58,548 nt of DNA from Diplocarpon mali (lineage: Eukaryota; Ascomycota; Leotiomycetes; Helotiales; Drepanopezizaceae), in assembly GCA_024741835.1 (NCBI GenBank), contig JAENRP010000281.1, positions 1 through 58,548 on the forward strand. Direction: 5' to 3'. Shown here piece by piece: positions 23,918-36,335 of the stretch. Every line of letters begins with the position of its first letter. Positions within the stretch are counted from its first letter, which is position 1. Under the pieces are notes generated by a model that had not been told where the DNA came from, searched no databases, and saw only the letters and a program-made list of their open reading frames with translations. Position numbers and translations under genes: made by a program.

Positions 23918-25560
23918 AACAATTATACTAATCGCGCTAATAGAAGCACCTACCGACCTAATATCTAAGGTCGAGTATAATATAGTAAGCTACTATATTA
24001 TTAATAAGGTCATTTAAGCTAATAAGACCTCCCTTAAGCTATAGAAGTTCCGAAACAAGGCGCAAAGCCATAGCCTCGACTATAAACTCAGCTAAGGCAA
24101 ACTCTTCTTCTAAGGTAGACTTATTATACTATCCTAACCTCTTGAACTGCAAATAGCCTTGATTCGTTATATATATAAGTAACCTTGCGTCGCATACGCT
24201 AGAATTGGGAAAATAAGACTTCTAATAGGAAGAAAATACTATTAAAAAAGCCTTAGCAGCGATATCGGCACTTATATCTAAAACTGTTATTATTTGAGAA
24301 TAAAAGCTCGTTATAATAAAACCCTAGGTTTCCTATAACCCTTGCCAATTCCCGAATAAGCTTATTAACACTTAATAATGGATTTTACAAAGCTTCCGCT
24401 TAACGAACTCGGTTATAATTCTACCCTTATAATTATCGATAGGTTATTAAAGAAGGCAGTTTCGGTTCTATACTATAATTCGATTAATATAAAAGGCCTT
24501 GCAGAGTTGTTTTTAATTTATTAGATACGCTATTTTAGCATGCCCGACTCAATTCTATTAAATAAAGGCGCCTAATTTGTCTCTTCCTTTTGAAAAGAGC
24601 TCTATTAAATACTAGGTACAAAGGTTAAGCTAACTATAGCCTATAACCCTAATGTCGATAGCTAAACTAAGATTATAAACCAGTACTTAAAATAATGCCT
24701 TAGACTGTTCTACTTATACTACTAAGACAATTGGAGTCGTCTCTTGCCTTTAATAGATATTGCCCAATTGACCTTATCTTATAAATTGCTAAGGCAAATT
24801 TCCCCTTTCTAAGTGCTAAACAGCTATAAAGCTCGCTCCTCTTAAAATTTAATTAACCTAGAGCCTTTATAGATAGTAATTAAGAGAGTAAATCGTAAAA
24901 TGGCGCTTTATATAGCTACTAGAGCTTAAAAAGTAGTCCAATTCGCTTAATTATCTCTTTAAGTATAATAGGCTAAAATGAAACGGCTTGCAGACCTCTA
25001 CTACTAGCCAGTTGATTAAACTATAGGAGATGATATACTAATTAGTACTAAAAACTGGAAGCTCGATCGGCCGAGCTAGAAGCTCTCTAATAAGTGGTAT
25101 AGCTTAGTAAAAGTACTAGAAAAGCTAAGAGAAAGCTAGAAGCTATAATTGCCTAATTTGCTCTATTCGATCTACCCTATTTTCCACTCCTACTTACTAT
25201 ATAAATACATTCCTAACCTCCTGCTAGGACAAGTTCAAAAACCTCCTACTGCAATTAAAATACTATTAGAATAAAAGGAGTAGGAGATAGAAGAGATAAT
25301 TAGATCTTATATTCGAGCTAGGAAGCTCGAATATCAGATTAAGTGGAAAGGAGCTAATAAAGACCTCGAATAGTACCTATGCTCTAATGCTATAATAGCA
25401 CCGTATGCTATTCGAGATTTCTATCTAAAGAACCTTTAAGCTAAGGGGCCACTAAGGGCGCTATTAAGCTAGCTTAGGTCATATAATAATAGAGTTGACG
25501 ATTATAAGGACCTAAAGGATAATACGCCTATAGATACAACTGCGCAGGCGCAGTTTTTCA

Positions 25561-25574
25561 AAGGGGGGAGGTAG
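25561..25574 (+). promoter_or_regulatory. Polypurine tract of Gypsy-A
   Basis: AAGGGGGGAGGTAG lies directly before the 3' LTR and overlaps the last codons of pol. It is the expected primer for plus-strand DNA synthesis. Confidence 0.8.
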
Positions 25575-25815
25575 TATTACAGCCGCATCACGTGCACGGT
25601 TATATCACGTATCGAAGTCAGGTGCACGCTAAGGTAGCGAGGTGGCTGGATCACGTGCACGCTAGTAAAGCACCTGTACTTATTCTAAAGGAGCTCTACT
25701 AAAGACTCTCTCTTCTTCATCTTTTCTTCTCTATTACATAGCGTACCTCTTAAGGTAATACAGTCAGCGTTACTCGATTATCGCCCCTCTGTACGCTCCA
25801 GAGCAAGTCGTAACA
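25575..25815 (+). repeat. 3' LTR of Gypsy-A
   Basis: The 241-bp partner of 10044-10284. Its start reads TATTACAGCC instead of TGTTACAGCC. Two CACGTG boxes are intact; a third reads CACGTA. Confidence 0.92.
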
Positions 25816-25820
25816 TAACC

Positions 25821-28800
25821 TCGCCGAAAATGTAAAAATAAGGATTGCAAGAAGGCAAGACAATTGATAAGCTAGGAAATCGCTTAGTATTCCTACTTAT
25901 GTTCTTTAGATATTTTAAGAATAATAACTTAAGGTTATGATTAATTAGGTATTTTAATATTCTTTACTCGCAGGACTGGCTTACAGGTTAAATTGGGCAA
26001 ATCTCCGTCTTTATCTAAGGGTTTAAAATTACTTATATTACTATTAGTTCCTATAGAAGATTCGGAGGTTATATCGGTTTCCGATTCGTCTTCTAAGGGA
26101 AATAAGGTCTAGTTATATCGATAAAATCGCTTTAATCAGTTGGCTGCAAAGGTTCTTTTAATATCGACTCTATTAAGTTCTTAAAGAGAATAGTATCCCT
26201 TTTCTTCCTACTCAGCCTTAACCTTAAATAGACTAAGCTATCAATAGTTAAGTTTAGTATCTACTGATATATTAATACTTCTTATAATATTATAGACTAG
26301 GATAAGATTATCTTTTCGAATAGGGTGCGTTTTAAGTACTTTAAAAGCAGCCTATGCTTCTTTAGCTTTTTCCTTATATTATTTCTTTCGTAGAATGATT
26401 TCCTCTATATCTATATCTTAAAGCTTAAGTTATTAGCATCTTATTATAAGCAAATTAAAACAGTTTTAAATTTGACTATAGTTGAACAATCTCTAAATAG
26501 ACTATTGGAATTCAAAAGGGAGCTATGCCTCTTTGCTATAGATAAGGAAAAATAGTATAACTCTAATCGGTTTATAAATTATCATTCGATAAGTAAAGAG
26601 TATTTTATAAAAGTGTTTTATTTAATTCTTAAATCCTCTATAGGTAACTTTAGATAGCCTATTAAAAATGTTGCAATATCCTTGCTCTACTACTCTATTA
26701 GCTTTTGAGTTATACGCTAAGATTTGAATCCGCTTAATATTATATTTTTGCGAAAAAGCTTTAACTACTCCTTTATTTTCAAGGCCTCTATTAATAGTTA
26801 ATCTGCTAAAAAGTCTATAGTAGCAGACTATATCTTCCTAAAGGAACTTCGTAATAGATTCAAAGTTAGCAGATCTTAAAGGTCGTCCTTTAAGCTATCT
26901 TAATAGGTCTTCTTTTATTAAAATAAAATATATTATCCTATTCTTAGTAATTAGTACTTATATAATATTAAGGCTAACTTTATAGAAAAGGCCAAATAGC
27001 CAGGTTAGAAATAAGAGATTCTCTTTATAATTAGGTTTTCGTTTCTAATAAGGAACGCAGCTTTTTACAAAAGCTTTACAGTCTTTAAAAGAACCTTTCC
27101 AAAAGAATTTTCTTAAAAGCCGATAGTAAGTAGACTTAGCTCTTTAGTAGCCTATCTTCTTATAAATATCTTAAATAGCCTTAGCTTACAGTTTGTCGTT
27201 ATTTAAATAGAGTCGTATAGGAAATGAGTTATCGCTCCTTTTAAATAACCGCCTTCCTTGCATTAGATAACTTAGAGCTTTAGCTTTAAACTTCTGAAAA
27301 TCCTTAAGAGAAACTGTCTTTAGTTATTTAAGTATAATTAAAATTTTATAATTTCTTTAAAGTCACTTAAGTAGTTAGGTAATAAAATTCTCTTATTTGA
27401 CTCGCGGGCTAGGCTTGCGAGTCGAATCCCTTTGAGGCGATATATTAATAGATAATTAACTTCGTTCTCTACTTACTTATTAATATCTATTTCATCTTCT
27501 TTAATCAAATCAAAAGGGTAAGGATAAGTTCTTTTTAAAAGGCCGTTAGTAATAGTATTTTTCATTCTTAGAATATATTTAACTTTAAAGTCTATTAGTC
27601 TTATTTAAGCAATCCATTTTATTAGCAAGGCTCTTAGTAGGTCGCTTATAGCTCTATTTAATTGTTTTACTAGCACTTTAGCATTAGTTTTAAAGATGAA
27701 GTAAGTGCTATAGAGGTCGCTTCTTATCTTTTTCATCGCCTTTAAAACGCCTTTACATTCCTATTTAATAATATTATACTTTATTTCTACTAGATTCTAA
27801 AGACTACTTTCAAAGCGAGCTAAATGTCTTTTCTATTAGCTATTAGCTTATTAAAGAATAGCACCCTATCTGATTAAGCTTATATTAACTATTAGTATAA
27901 TTGGCCTAGCGTTAGCTCTATAGTCTATTTTAATCAAATATAGCACTTTAAGCAACGCTTGCTTTAATTGTTTCATAGCCTCTATTTAAGGTTCCTCCTA
28001 CTAAAACTCAGCCCCTTTCTGAAATAAGGTATAAATAGGTACTGCCTTTTTAATAAAATCCTTAATTTAAATGCGATAGTATACTATAATACTAATAAAC
28101 GCGCGAGCTTCTGCCATATTATTATACCTCTTCTATTTATCGATTTTAAGTACTTTAGCCCTTTAAGGACTTCGGCTATTAGAATCAGTAATAAAACTAA
28201 CAATTTCCATTAATAGAAGATAGTATTATAACTTCAGACTAACTATTGCTCTTGCCCTTTCGAATCGTTTAAGTACCTAGTCTAAGTTTTAAATATATTC
28301 TATTATAAATCGTTATATACTAAGGAGAACTTCTTTATAATTATAGAATGATCTTAATCCTTTTACTCCTATATTATCTATATAAGGGAGCATAATATTA
28401 GGTATATAATCTATTAATATCTTATAGATTACTTAAACAAATTGAGCGATCGAATTTATAGCCCCTTAAGGTAATCTTATTATCTAAAGTAGCCTAAAAG
28501 GGGTTTGAATTGCTATTATATCTCTCGATTTAACATTAAGAATGAATTAGTTGTATTTAAAAAAGAAGTTAATAAGAGAGCTATAGGTTAATCTTATAAA
28601 TTTATTTAAGAACTTATCTATATTCGGAGGAACGTTAGCGTCCTTAACAGTTACTCAGTTCATCTCTACTACTATTATTATTAATCTATAAGTTCCCTTC
28701 TCCTTCTTAGCAACTAGGAACCATTTATTTCTATAAAGGCTATTATAGAATTTGAAAATGCCTTGCTTTAGCCTATCCTTTAATATTTCGATTACCTTTT

Positions 28801-30983
28801 CTTAAAGAGCTTTAGGAACTCTAAATGTTTTCTCTTACTAGGCTTTATAAGGTATTATCTTAATCTTAATATAAGGCGTAACCTCTTTTCGAATTTGACT
28901 AAGTTCTGTCTAGTCAAAAGCTAAGGCGTCCTTTTGATTTATTAAGGTTTTATAAAGTAGTTCGCGTTCTTACTCTATTAGGTCATCTCTAATTTTTAAT
29001 ATATTAAAATGCTCTTTTATTAGCTAATATCCGATAGGTTTATTAGAAAATCTGCCTATAATAAACTTATCGAATTTGCTACCTAGCTTTAAAGGTTAAA
29101 GCTTCTTATCTTATTCAAACTAATCATTTAGTCCTCTAGGCTTTAAGCTATTAGAGATTCCCTAATCTACCAGTTATACTTTATCTACCTTACTTTTATA
29201 TATAGTTCGAATATTAGCTAGTACTATACTTTTCTACTTCTTTCCTTTTTTATCAAATCCTATAAAATGGTCCGAATTTTCTTTTTTAAAAATAAATAAA
29301 AGATTTTTTAAGTTATTAATTTAAAGTGTATAAATAGAAATATTATTAATAATTTTATTATTTTTCACTTGCGGGTCTGGCTTATAAGTGGTTTTTAGGT
29401 TTTTTAAAATAATTAGTAAATTATCGAAATTTATAAAACAAACTCTCTTCTTTACCTTATTTTTCTTTTTTCTTAATTATTAAGCTGATAAAATACTAAT
29501 TGTACTATTCTTTAAAATTCCAGATTTAACTCTTAAGCTAAGACCGCAAGTCAAATCGCTATTATTTAAAATCGGCAAACTCACCTTCCTTTTACTATAA
29601 CTCTTTACTAAGTGCCTTCCTTTATTAGTATTAAGCCTAGCCCTTATATTAGCTAATCGTTTTCCGAAACCTCATTTTAAAATTCGACTATATCTCCTAT
29701 AATAACCATTTATCCTTTTAAAGATCGATTTATATTTTAAAAACTAGCTTTTATAAGACTATCTTTAGAATAGTTAAATATTAGCTAAGATTTTAAAATA
29801 AAGGGCATTTTTAAAAGAATATCATTTAAAGAATTCTCTATTATTAGAAAGTCGGTATAATTAACAATCCCTCTAACTCTAACCTTTATATTTTTTACCT
29901 ATTTATTAAAATTGTATTTCGATCTAAAGACAGTCGAATAAATAAGGAGTCAATCGCTAATAATTGTCAATCGAGTTATTTCTGCCACTTTTCTAATTAT
30001 TATATTAACTTCTGAACTATAATCGATTAAAGCCTTTGCTTTAACCGATTCTTCTATTAAATAAATAATAATAAGGCTTTTTATCGCAATTGCTAAATAA
30101 TTTCGATTAATATTCTAAGATATTAAAGCTATTGCTATAATATTATAGTACCTCTAGGTTCCTTTATCTTTTGCAATCTAAAGACATTTGATTAAGGCTA
30201 GATGCTTCTTAAAGCTCTTTTATATTACAATTTCCATTTCCTTATTATTATTCAAATCTTTAAAAGCAACTAGGATATGTTTTCCTAATAATTTATTAAA
30301 CTGTCTAATTAAACTAAATAGGTCTTTAAACGTAAGGTTTATTTACTAAGCTATAATATTCTCTATAGCTTTCTCTATTATAGTAGAACTAGCGTATTTG
30401 TCGACGAATTTTTCCTATTTTAACATTTATCTCTTTTACTTAAGGTCAGGGGTCTATGCAATTACTTTAACTTCTTGATCTTTAAGCTTAAAGCCATCTT
30501 TATCTATTATATCTTTAATTAATTCGTCTACTATATCGGCTTTATCCTTATCTATTGTAGTTCTAGATTATTAGGTATCTTTTAGCGTTTGGACTTTATA
30601 TTGAGATTCCTAAGTTGTATATATTAATTTCTAGACTTTAGCTGGTTTTATTAGTATTAAAGGAGTGGTAGATCTAAAAGGACGCTAAGTATTCTAAGGG
30701 TTTTAGATATAGAAGTAGTATTGATATCAGCAGATATATTGTTATTAACCTACCTTAAAATAGAGATACCTTTGACTTTAATAGCAGTCTAGTTCGAAGT
30801 TTAGTTAATAAGCACTCCCTTAGGTAGATTGCTAGCTAGACCTATATATATATAAGTTAGGACCTTAGAGTTTATTTCGATAATGCGCTTTCGTTTAGCC
30901 AAATCCTTATCCTACTTTATACTATATATCATTATTCGAATAGTCTATAGCTATAAACGATTTTGATATTTTTTTTAATAAGG
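25821..30983 (-). pseudogene. Gypsy-B Pol: protease, reverse transcriptase, RNase H, integrase, RIP-degraded
   Basis: On the minus strand, an acidic segment (DELIKDIIDKDGFKLKDQEV, about 30530-30470) precedes the retropepsin site ALIDYSSEVNIIIRKVAEI (about 30035-29980), standing for DSGSEVN. The reverse transcriptase starts with WFLVAKKEKGTYRLI (about 28720) and has its catalytic box LPYIDNIGVKGLRS at 28388-28350, with the second Asp now Asn. The integrase zinc region and core cover about 27260-26650: FWKGSFKDCKAFVKSC, GRPLRSANFESITKFL, then NRGLENKGVVKAFSQ and VVEQGY. The C-terminal tail includes VDTKLNYxxLSLFKVKAE and a palindrome copy at 25976-25998 (LTCKPVLRV). Further copies are at 27400-27422, 29367-29389 and 29529-29551. 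The frame runs on unbroken past the Gypsy-A insertion point. Confidence 0.88.
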
Positions 30984-30987
30984 ATAG

Positions 30988-31232
30988 TATAGAGACCTGG
31001 AAGTGGAGGATCTCGTGACATAGGTCACATGGTCAGATAAGGACTAAGAAAGGGGTATATATAAGACTACTATTGTACTTAGAGACAGCGCGCAATGCCA
31101 ACTACCTATTCTACCCTTAATTAGTGAATTGTCCTAGTTCTTCCTTAGAGAGCCCGCTTGTGGTGCTTCCTCCCTCTTTGTCTTTGGTCTTTACATAGGC
31201 CTATTCTTATATTATTCCTACTCCCTCTTATA
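30988..31232 (+). repeat. 5' LTR of GagO-2
   Basis: The 245-bp partner of 33678-33922. It is less RIP-mutated than its partner and keeps the forms GGATCTCGTGACATAGGTCA and CATGG. Confidence 0.87.
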
Positions 31233-32041
31233 TTGGTAACCTACGCAGGGACGATTCCTTTAAGATTTCGTCTTTATACGACTTCTCCTTTTAATTCTTT
31301 TAATTCGCAGTTAAGAGATCAACCCTTTGAAAACCTCTTAAGATAATAATCATTCAGTTATTTATAACTGTCAGTTGTTATTCCTCTATTATCAACCTTG
31401 CAATCACTTAGTTATTTAAAGCTGTCGATTGCTACTCTCTACTATTAACAACCTTAGATTTTCCTATTTCGGCCCCTATTTCGCCTCCCTTACCTTTGAT
31501 CCGATAAGCTTGAATTGTCAGCTTATCGGTACAATTATCGGATTTCCAGCCTTTCCGATACGAAGAAGTTTAATTAGCTATAATAGCTACCTTAAATAAT
31601 AGCAGTTTCGAGTATTCATATAATATTAAATAAAAGCTTTAATCGGGAGTATCTCTTTAGTTTTTTCAAAAAGCTAAATCGGATACTTCAACTGCCTTTA
31701 TTCAATAGAACTCTATTCTTTACTTTAGAAACAACCCCTAGGATATACAGATTTTAAAAACCAATAGGAATTATCCTAAAAGCTAAGATGAATCTTTCTT
31801 AGAAACTTTATCTTAAAAATTAGTCTTTGACTTAATAAACCTTTTCTTACTACTAGTGATTGCAATACTCTTATTTATTGCTTTGCACCTATTAAAGAAG
31901 TCTTAGCGAAGTATAAATAAACTTACTATAGAAGCCGGATTTTCACTCTTAAGCCAGGCCTGCGAGTAGGAATATAAAAATACAATTTTGCATAACTTAA
32001 GTTCTTTATCTTCCCCTTCGATAACTGCACCTGCTTTTTCA

Positions 32042-33250
32042 ATGTTAACACTTAAAAATATCAATTTTAAACCTCCTATTAACCCTTTACCCGAATCTTT
32101 TTAAGCTCGCCTTAGTCACTTTAAGATTGACTTGGATTCTGAAAATTCTTTTAAATACCTTAGGCCTTATATTCGACCTAGCTCCTCCCCTCTTATTAAA
32201 ACGAATAAAGCGATAATAGCCGCCTTTAAAGCTATTACTAATCATTTTCCCCTTCCTAGTTCCCCTAGTACTTCTTATTTCATTAGAGCTAATATTACTA
32301 ATTTCCTTAAATAATATAAGGAGACTTATTATAATTTCGGCATTAGATATAATAAGATGATTAATCGACTTCCCTACTACTATAACTAAATTAGCAAAGA
32401 TATTATCAAATCTCTACTTAAGTAGAAGCTTCGCAAGTCCTAGGAACTACTTATTAAGGCTCTTAAGTCTGAATTCTAGGAATTTGATAAATAGTAGATT
32501 CGCAATACTTTAGCCTTTTTAAAGGAGTTTATTCTTATTACTTGCACTTTTAAAGAACTTAAAAACTACTATTAGACCTTTACTTAAGTGTCGAATACTT
32601 TAATTGATTAGAAGATTTTTAATAAAGTTAAAAGAGGACGCCTTTTCTTACTTAGATTGCCTATTAGCCTTTAAAATAAGATTATTAAATATTTTAAAGT
32701 TAATAAGCAGGATCTTATAATATACGCTTAATTTAAAGACTTCTTAACCTTTGCCTTAAAATCAGACCTTAATAAAAGGACTATTAAGATAATAAAGAAG
32801 GAAAAAGAGCCTACTTCCTCTTTTACTAAAGATCTTAAAAGCTTAATATAAGAACATTCGAAGGCTCTAAAGGTTATTAAAGAGGCAAAGAGAAATCCAG
32901 TAGTAATTCCCTTTACTTGCGGTCCTAGCTTAAGAGTAAAGTTTGCCTTAAAAATCAAGGAACTTAAAGCCTAGTTTTCTAAACTTTGCATTTAATATTT
33001 GGAAACCTTAATCGAAGGCCTTTTTTAAGAAACTCATCGCGCCTCTTAGTTTAGTAATTAATAGGCTTTAAAAGGTAAAAACTAATACGCAAACCTTAAA
33101 TACTTAAATCCAGCTTCCCTTAAGTTGAATAAGCGAGTTACCACCTTAGAAAGGCTTAATAATTGTATATAGCTATATTAAAGAAATTCTTAGATTATTA
33201 GTCGAATTTTATACAAAGCCTGGATTTTCTTTAGCAAAGACGCCTCTTAA
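32042..33250 (+). pseudogene. Gag-like protein of GagO-2, RIP-degraded
   Basis: A 402-codon frame from ATG 32042 (MLTLKNINFKPPINPLPESF) to TAA 33248-33250, broken by Gln-type stops. The longest open piece starts at 32132 (MDSENSFKYLRPYIRPSSSP). It aligns along its length with GagO-1 and with the first two thirds of Gypsy-B Gag, but lacks the Cys-rich knuckle that Gypsy-B Gag has. The palindrome copy at 32915-32937 is read FTCGPSLRV. Two more copies lie in the 3' untranslated part (33346-33368; 33470 into the N run). Confidence 0.75.
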
Positions 33251-33487
33251 GTTAGTTAGGGCATATATACTTAGGATTACTTAAAATTGTCTTCGAATTT
33301 TCTTTAAAATTGCGATTTAATAGCTTTAATAACTTTGAGCTTTTGACTCGCGGTCCTAGCCTAGGAGTCGCATTACTAAAGGAGGAAAAGGAGTTTTATC
33401 ATTTTTATTCGTTTACTACCGCCCCTCTCCCCTTTCCCCTTTTCCTCTATATTTATTTCTTTAAAATCCACTCGCAGGCCTGACCTA

Positions 33488-33504
33488 NNNNNNNNNNNNN
33501 NNNN
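33488..33504. other. Assembly gap (17 N) within a palindrome and poly-A tract
   Basis: The N run begins inside a palindrome copy and is followed by about 22 A. The same point in GagO-1 (6711-6754) shows a palindrome followed by about 18 A, so this is probably a sequencing failure at a hairpin plus homopolymer. Confidence 0.9.
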
Positions 33505-33677
33505 AAAAAAAAAAAAAAAAAAAAAACCCTCTCTCCTCTCCTTACCTTTACGACTTTAGGTACTAACTCTACTTACACTTATTATTCTTATAAATAGGGA
33601 TGGTATTCTTAACTTATAAGAGTCTTATATCTTCGCTAATAGTAGTAGAGGCCGCGTCTTAAATTGATTAAGGCATA

Positions 33678-33922
33678 TATAGAGACTTAGAAGTAGAGGA
33701 TCTTATGATATAGGTCATATAGTTAGATAAGGACTAAGAAAGGGATATATATAGGACTACTATTATACTTAAAGATAGCGCGCAATGCCAACTACCTATT
33801 CTACCCTTAACTAGTGAATTGTCCTAGTTCTTCCTTAGAGAGCCCGCTTATGGTGCTTCCTCCCTCTTTGTCTTTGGTCTTCACGTAGGCCTATTCTTAT
33901 ATTGTTCCTGCTCCCTCTTATA
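33678..33922 (+). repeat. 3' LTR of GagO-2
   Basis: The 245-bp partner of 30988-31232. The ATAG duplication follows. Confidence 0.87.
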
Positions 33923-33926
33923 ATAG

Positions 33927-35340
33927 CCTTTAGCCTAGGATCTCTAATGCAAAGCATCCTATACTTATTAATATGCATAACCCTAGTATTAATAAAACGA
34001 TAGAAAAGAGGACATTCGTTATAATACTTATATAAAGGGCAGTTAGGTTCCTTATTATTGCAAAAGTTGCAAGTTAGTCTTTTTCTATTACTATTCCCTT
34101 AGTACCTTATAGTATTAATATTAGCAAAGTGCTAGTTAGGATCAATTTCTCCTTCTTTAGTCAACTATTAAGTTCTTATATTAGCTGGTTATTCCGAATG
34201 ATAAGAAGTAAGAGTCTGGTAATAGGAACTACTAAGTTGGCTTATAATAGCCGAGTTTTGCCTATTACCAAATTAGGGAATATGCTATTTTTCCTATAAG
34301 AGATTATTAATCCTAGTTTCTAAGCTTTAGATTCGGAGTTTTACAAATTGGGTCTTTAGCTCCTTAATTCTAGGGTTAGATCTTACTCTTAAGTCGGGCC
34401 TGCAAGTAAAAGGTATGATTACTAGGTTCTTCTTTACCTCTTCTATAACTTCTAAAGCCTTCGAGTGTTCTTGGACCAGGCTCTTAAGGTCTTTAGTATA
34501 AGAGGGAGTAAGGGCTTTTTCCTACTTTATAATATTAATAGTTCTTTTACTAAGATCTGATTTTAAAGCAAAGGCCGAGAATTCCTTAAATAAGGCGAAG
34601 GTTATAAGGTCTTGCTTATTAATCCTAAAATGCTTAATAATCTTATTTCAAAGGCCAGTAGGTAATTTAAGTAAGAAAAGGCGACCTCTTTCGACTTTAC
34701 TAAGTATTTTCTAACTAATTAAGGTATTTAATACGCGAGTAAAGGTCCGATAGTAGTTCTTAATTTCCTTAAGAGTATAAGTAATTAGAACAAATTCCTT
34801 TAAGAAAGCTAAGGTATCGCGAATCTGCTATCTTTTAAATTCTCGGAATTTAAATTTAAAGGCCTTAATAAGGAGTTCCTATAAACTATAAGTTTTCTAT
34901 TTAAGGAGGGATTTAATAATATCTTTACTTATATAATCATAGTAGTAAGGAAGTTAAGAAATCATATCCTTTTATATAATACTAAAATCGTAATAAGTTT
35001 CCTTATATTGCTTAAGGAAATCAGTGATATTGGCTCTTATAAAGTAAGGAGCGCTAAGGGAATTAAGGAGGGGAAAGTAATTAATAATAGCCTTAAATGC
35101 AGCTATTATCGTTTTATATTAACTGTCTAAGTTAATAGAATCTATAGAGGGTAAAAGGGAAGCTTTAATATTATAAGATTGATTGCTAAAAGGAGTACTT
35201 CGAAATTTAAAAGGGCTTAAAGAACGTTTAGAATCCGAGTCAATCTTAGAGTGACTAAGACGAGTTTAAAAAGATTTAAATAAAGGGTTAGTAAAAAGTT
35301 TAAAATTGTTATTATTTTTAGTATTTTCTAATATTAATAT
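33927..35340 (-). pseudogene. Gypsy-B Gag with zinc knuckle, RIP-degraded
   Basis: The capsid and nucleocapsid precursor of Gypsy-B. The frame starts at an ATA (a lost ATG) at 35340 and reads RLSHSKIDSDSKRSLSPFKF, IIAAFKAIINYFPLLNSLSA, PYFIRANITDFLKQYKETYY and LAFLKEFVLITYTLKEIKNY, all shared with GagO-1 and GagO-2. A palindrome copy at 34385-34407 is read FTCRPDLRV, at the same alignment point as in the Gag-only elements. Near the C-terminus a Cys-rich motif reads TCNFCNNKEPNCPLYKYYNEC (about 34075-34010, here with one residue over typical knuckle length), which fits a modified CCHC knuckle. GagO-2 is inserted just after it. Confidence 0.8.
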
Positions 35341-36089
35341 TAAAAAAGTAGGTAGCGGCCTTAAGTTATTTAAGGATATCTTTTTATTCTTCTACTTATA
35401 GGCTAAGCCTAGGAGTAGAATTCCGGATTCTATTAAAACTTTAATCCAAGTTTGCTAAAAGATTCTAAGTAGGTATTAAACAGCTAATAGGAGCGTCGCA
35501 ACTAATCGCAATAAGATAAGGTTTACTTAATTTAAAACTAATTTCTAAGATAAGGTTTATATATAAGATTCTTCTTAGCCTTTAGGCTAATTCCTATTAG
35601 TCCTTAGAATAAAGGGGTCTTCGGAGACGATTCTAAGGCAATTTTTAAAGTTCTATTAAGCTAAAGCAGCTGAATTATCAGATTCGGATTTCTAAAGATT
35701 CTAAAGAGATACCTCCGGTTAGAGTTTGCGCTTAGTATTACTTAAGTACTCGAAACTACTGCTATTTGAAATTGCTATTATAGGGTTTATTAAACTTTTC
35801 ATACTAGAAAGCCGAAAATTCCGAGAATCTTAAAGTTAAAGAGAAAAATAAGGGTTTTTCAAAGTGGAGCCGAAAAGGGAAATTCTAAAGTTATTAATAA
35901 TTGCTAAACGAAAATCGACAGTTCTAAGTAACTAAGCGATTAAGGATAAGGTTTTTAAAGTTAATTAAAATGCTATAAGTGTTTCAAAAAGATTTTTCAA
36001 AGGCCGGTCTCTTATCTGCGAACTAAGAGATTGATAAGGTTATATAAGGATAAAAATCTTAAGAAATCGGTCCTTGCGTAGGTCACTAA

Positions 36090-36335
36090 TATAAAACAGA
36101 AGGCAGATAATATAAGAATAGGCTTAAGGGAAGACTTAAAAATAAAAGGAGAAAGCACTATAAGCGGGCTCTCTTAAATAAGATATTAAAAACAAGTCCT
36201 AAGTATAAGGTATATTTAATACTTATAGCAACGCGCGCTATCTCTATATACAAAAGATGGCCCTTTTATCCTCCCACTATCCTGCGCCGATCATATGATA
36301 TATATCACAAGACCTATCCATCTCAGGTCTCTATA
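36090..36335 (-). repeat. 5' LTR of Gypsy-B
   Basis: About 246 bp on the minus strand, from TATAGAGACCTGAG to TCTGTTTTATA, followed by the primer-binding region TTAGTGACCTACGCAAGG. It shares ends, the AGAGAGCCCGCTTATAGTGC block, the CTTCCCTTA-x-GCCTATTCTTATATT block and the leader with the Gag-only LTRs. The central part differs. No second copy is visible in the window. Confidence 0.8.

Larger units (their letters stand above)
23475..25574 (+). pseudogene. Gypsy-A Pol, second part: RNase H end, integrase, chromodomain
   Basis: This continues the frame interrupted at 15368. RNase H resumes with NNAKLNYPIYNKELLAI and ends NTLADILSY. Two in-frame palindrome copies lie in the RNase H-integrase linker (23850-23872, STPRPGLQV; 23895-23917, STRRPGLRV). 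The integrase core starts MDFTKLPLNELGYN near 24373; its DDE residues read D, N (LLNKGAQF) and K (SQTKIINQYL), so two of three are mutated. A chromodomain closes the protein at about 25275-25400 (EVEEIIRSYIRARKLEYQIK, then WKGANKDLE), which in family knowledge targets heterochromatin. The stop TAG at 25572-25574 abuts the LTR. Confidence 0.9.
10044..25815 (+). mobile_element. Gypsy-A: chromodomain Ty3/Gypsy retrotransposon, containing nested elements
   Basis: Bounded by two 241-bp LTRs with an imperfect 5-bp duplication, CGACC (10039-10043) and TAACC (25816-25820), that differs by a CG-to-TA change typical of RIP. The polypurine tract AAGGGGGGAGGTAG directly abuts the 3' LTR. Subtracting Copia-F (8.1 kb) and the solo LTR leaves about 7.2 kb, a normal Gypsy length. 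It interrupts the end of Gypsy-B pol. Confidence 0.9.
30988..33922 (+). mobile_element. GagO-2: Gag-only LTR retrotransposon inserted in Gypsy-B gag
   Basis: A complete element with 245-bp LTRs (30988-31232 and 33678-33922) and perfect TSD ATAG (30984-30987 and 33923-33926). The interior has the primer-binding region TTGGTAACCTACGCAGGG and one gag-like frame, with no pol. It is inserted into the gag C-terminus of Gypsy-B, the element whose LTR and Gag it resembles. Confidence 0.87.
7440..36335 (-). mobile_element. Gypsy-B: Ty3/Gypsy LTR retrotransposon, minus strand, multiply interrupted; 3' LTR not in view
   Basis: Order on the minus strand is: 5' LTR (36335-36090), primer-binding region, gag (35340 down), zinc knuckle (34090-33930), GagO-2 insertion, protease (about 30030), reverse transcriptase (28700-28100), RNase H, integrase (27250-26300), Gypsy-A insertion (10044-25815), then the long unrecognised extension. 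The pol sequence resembles the fungal Gypsy group with the block YID-D/N-IGVKGLRS followed by RRFIIEYI-x-NLD-x-VLKRFERA. No second LTR of this family is visible to the left within the window. I infer that the LINE inserted into Gypsy-B and that the 3' LTR lies outside or was lost. The left limit given is the end of readable coding. Confidence 0.75.
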
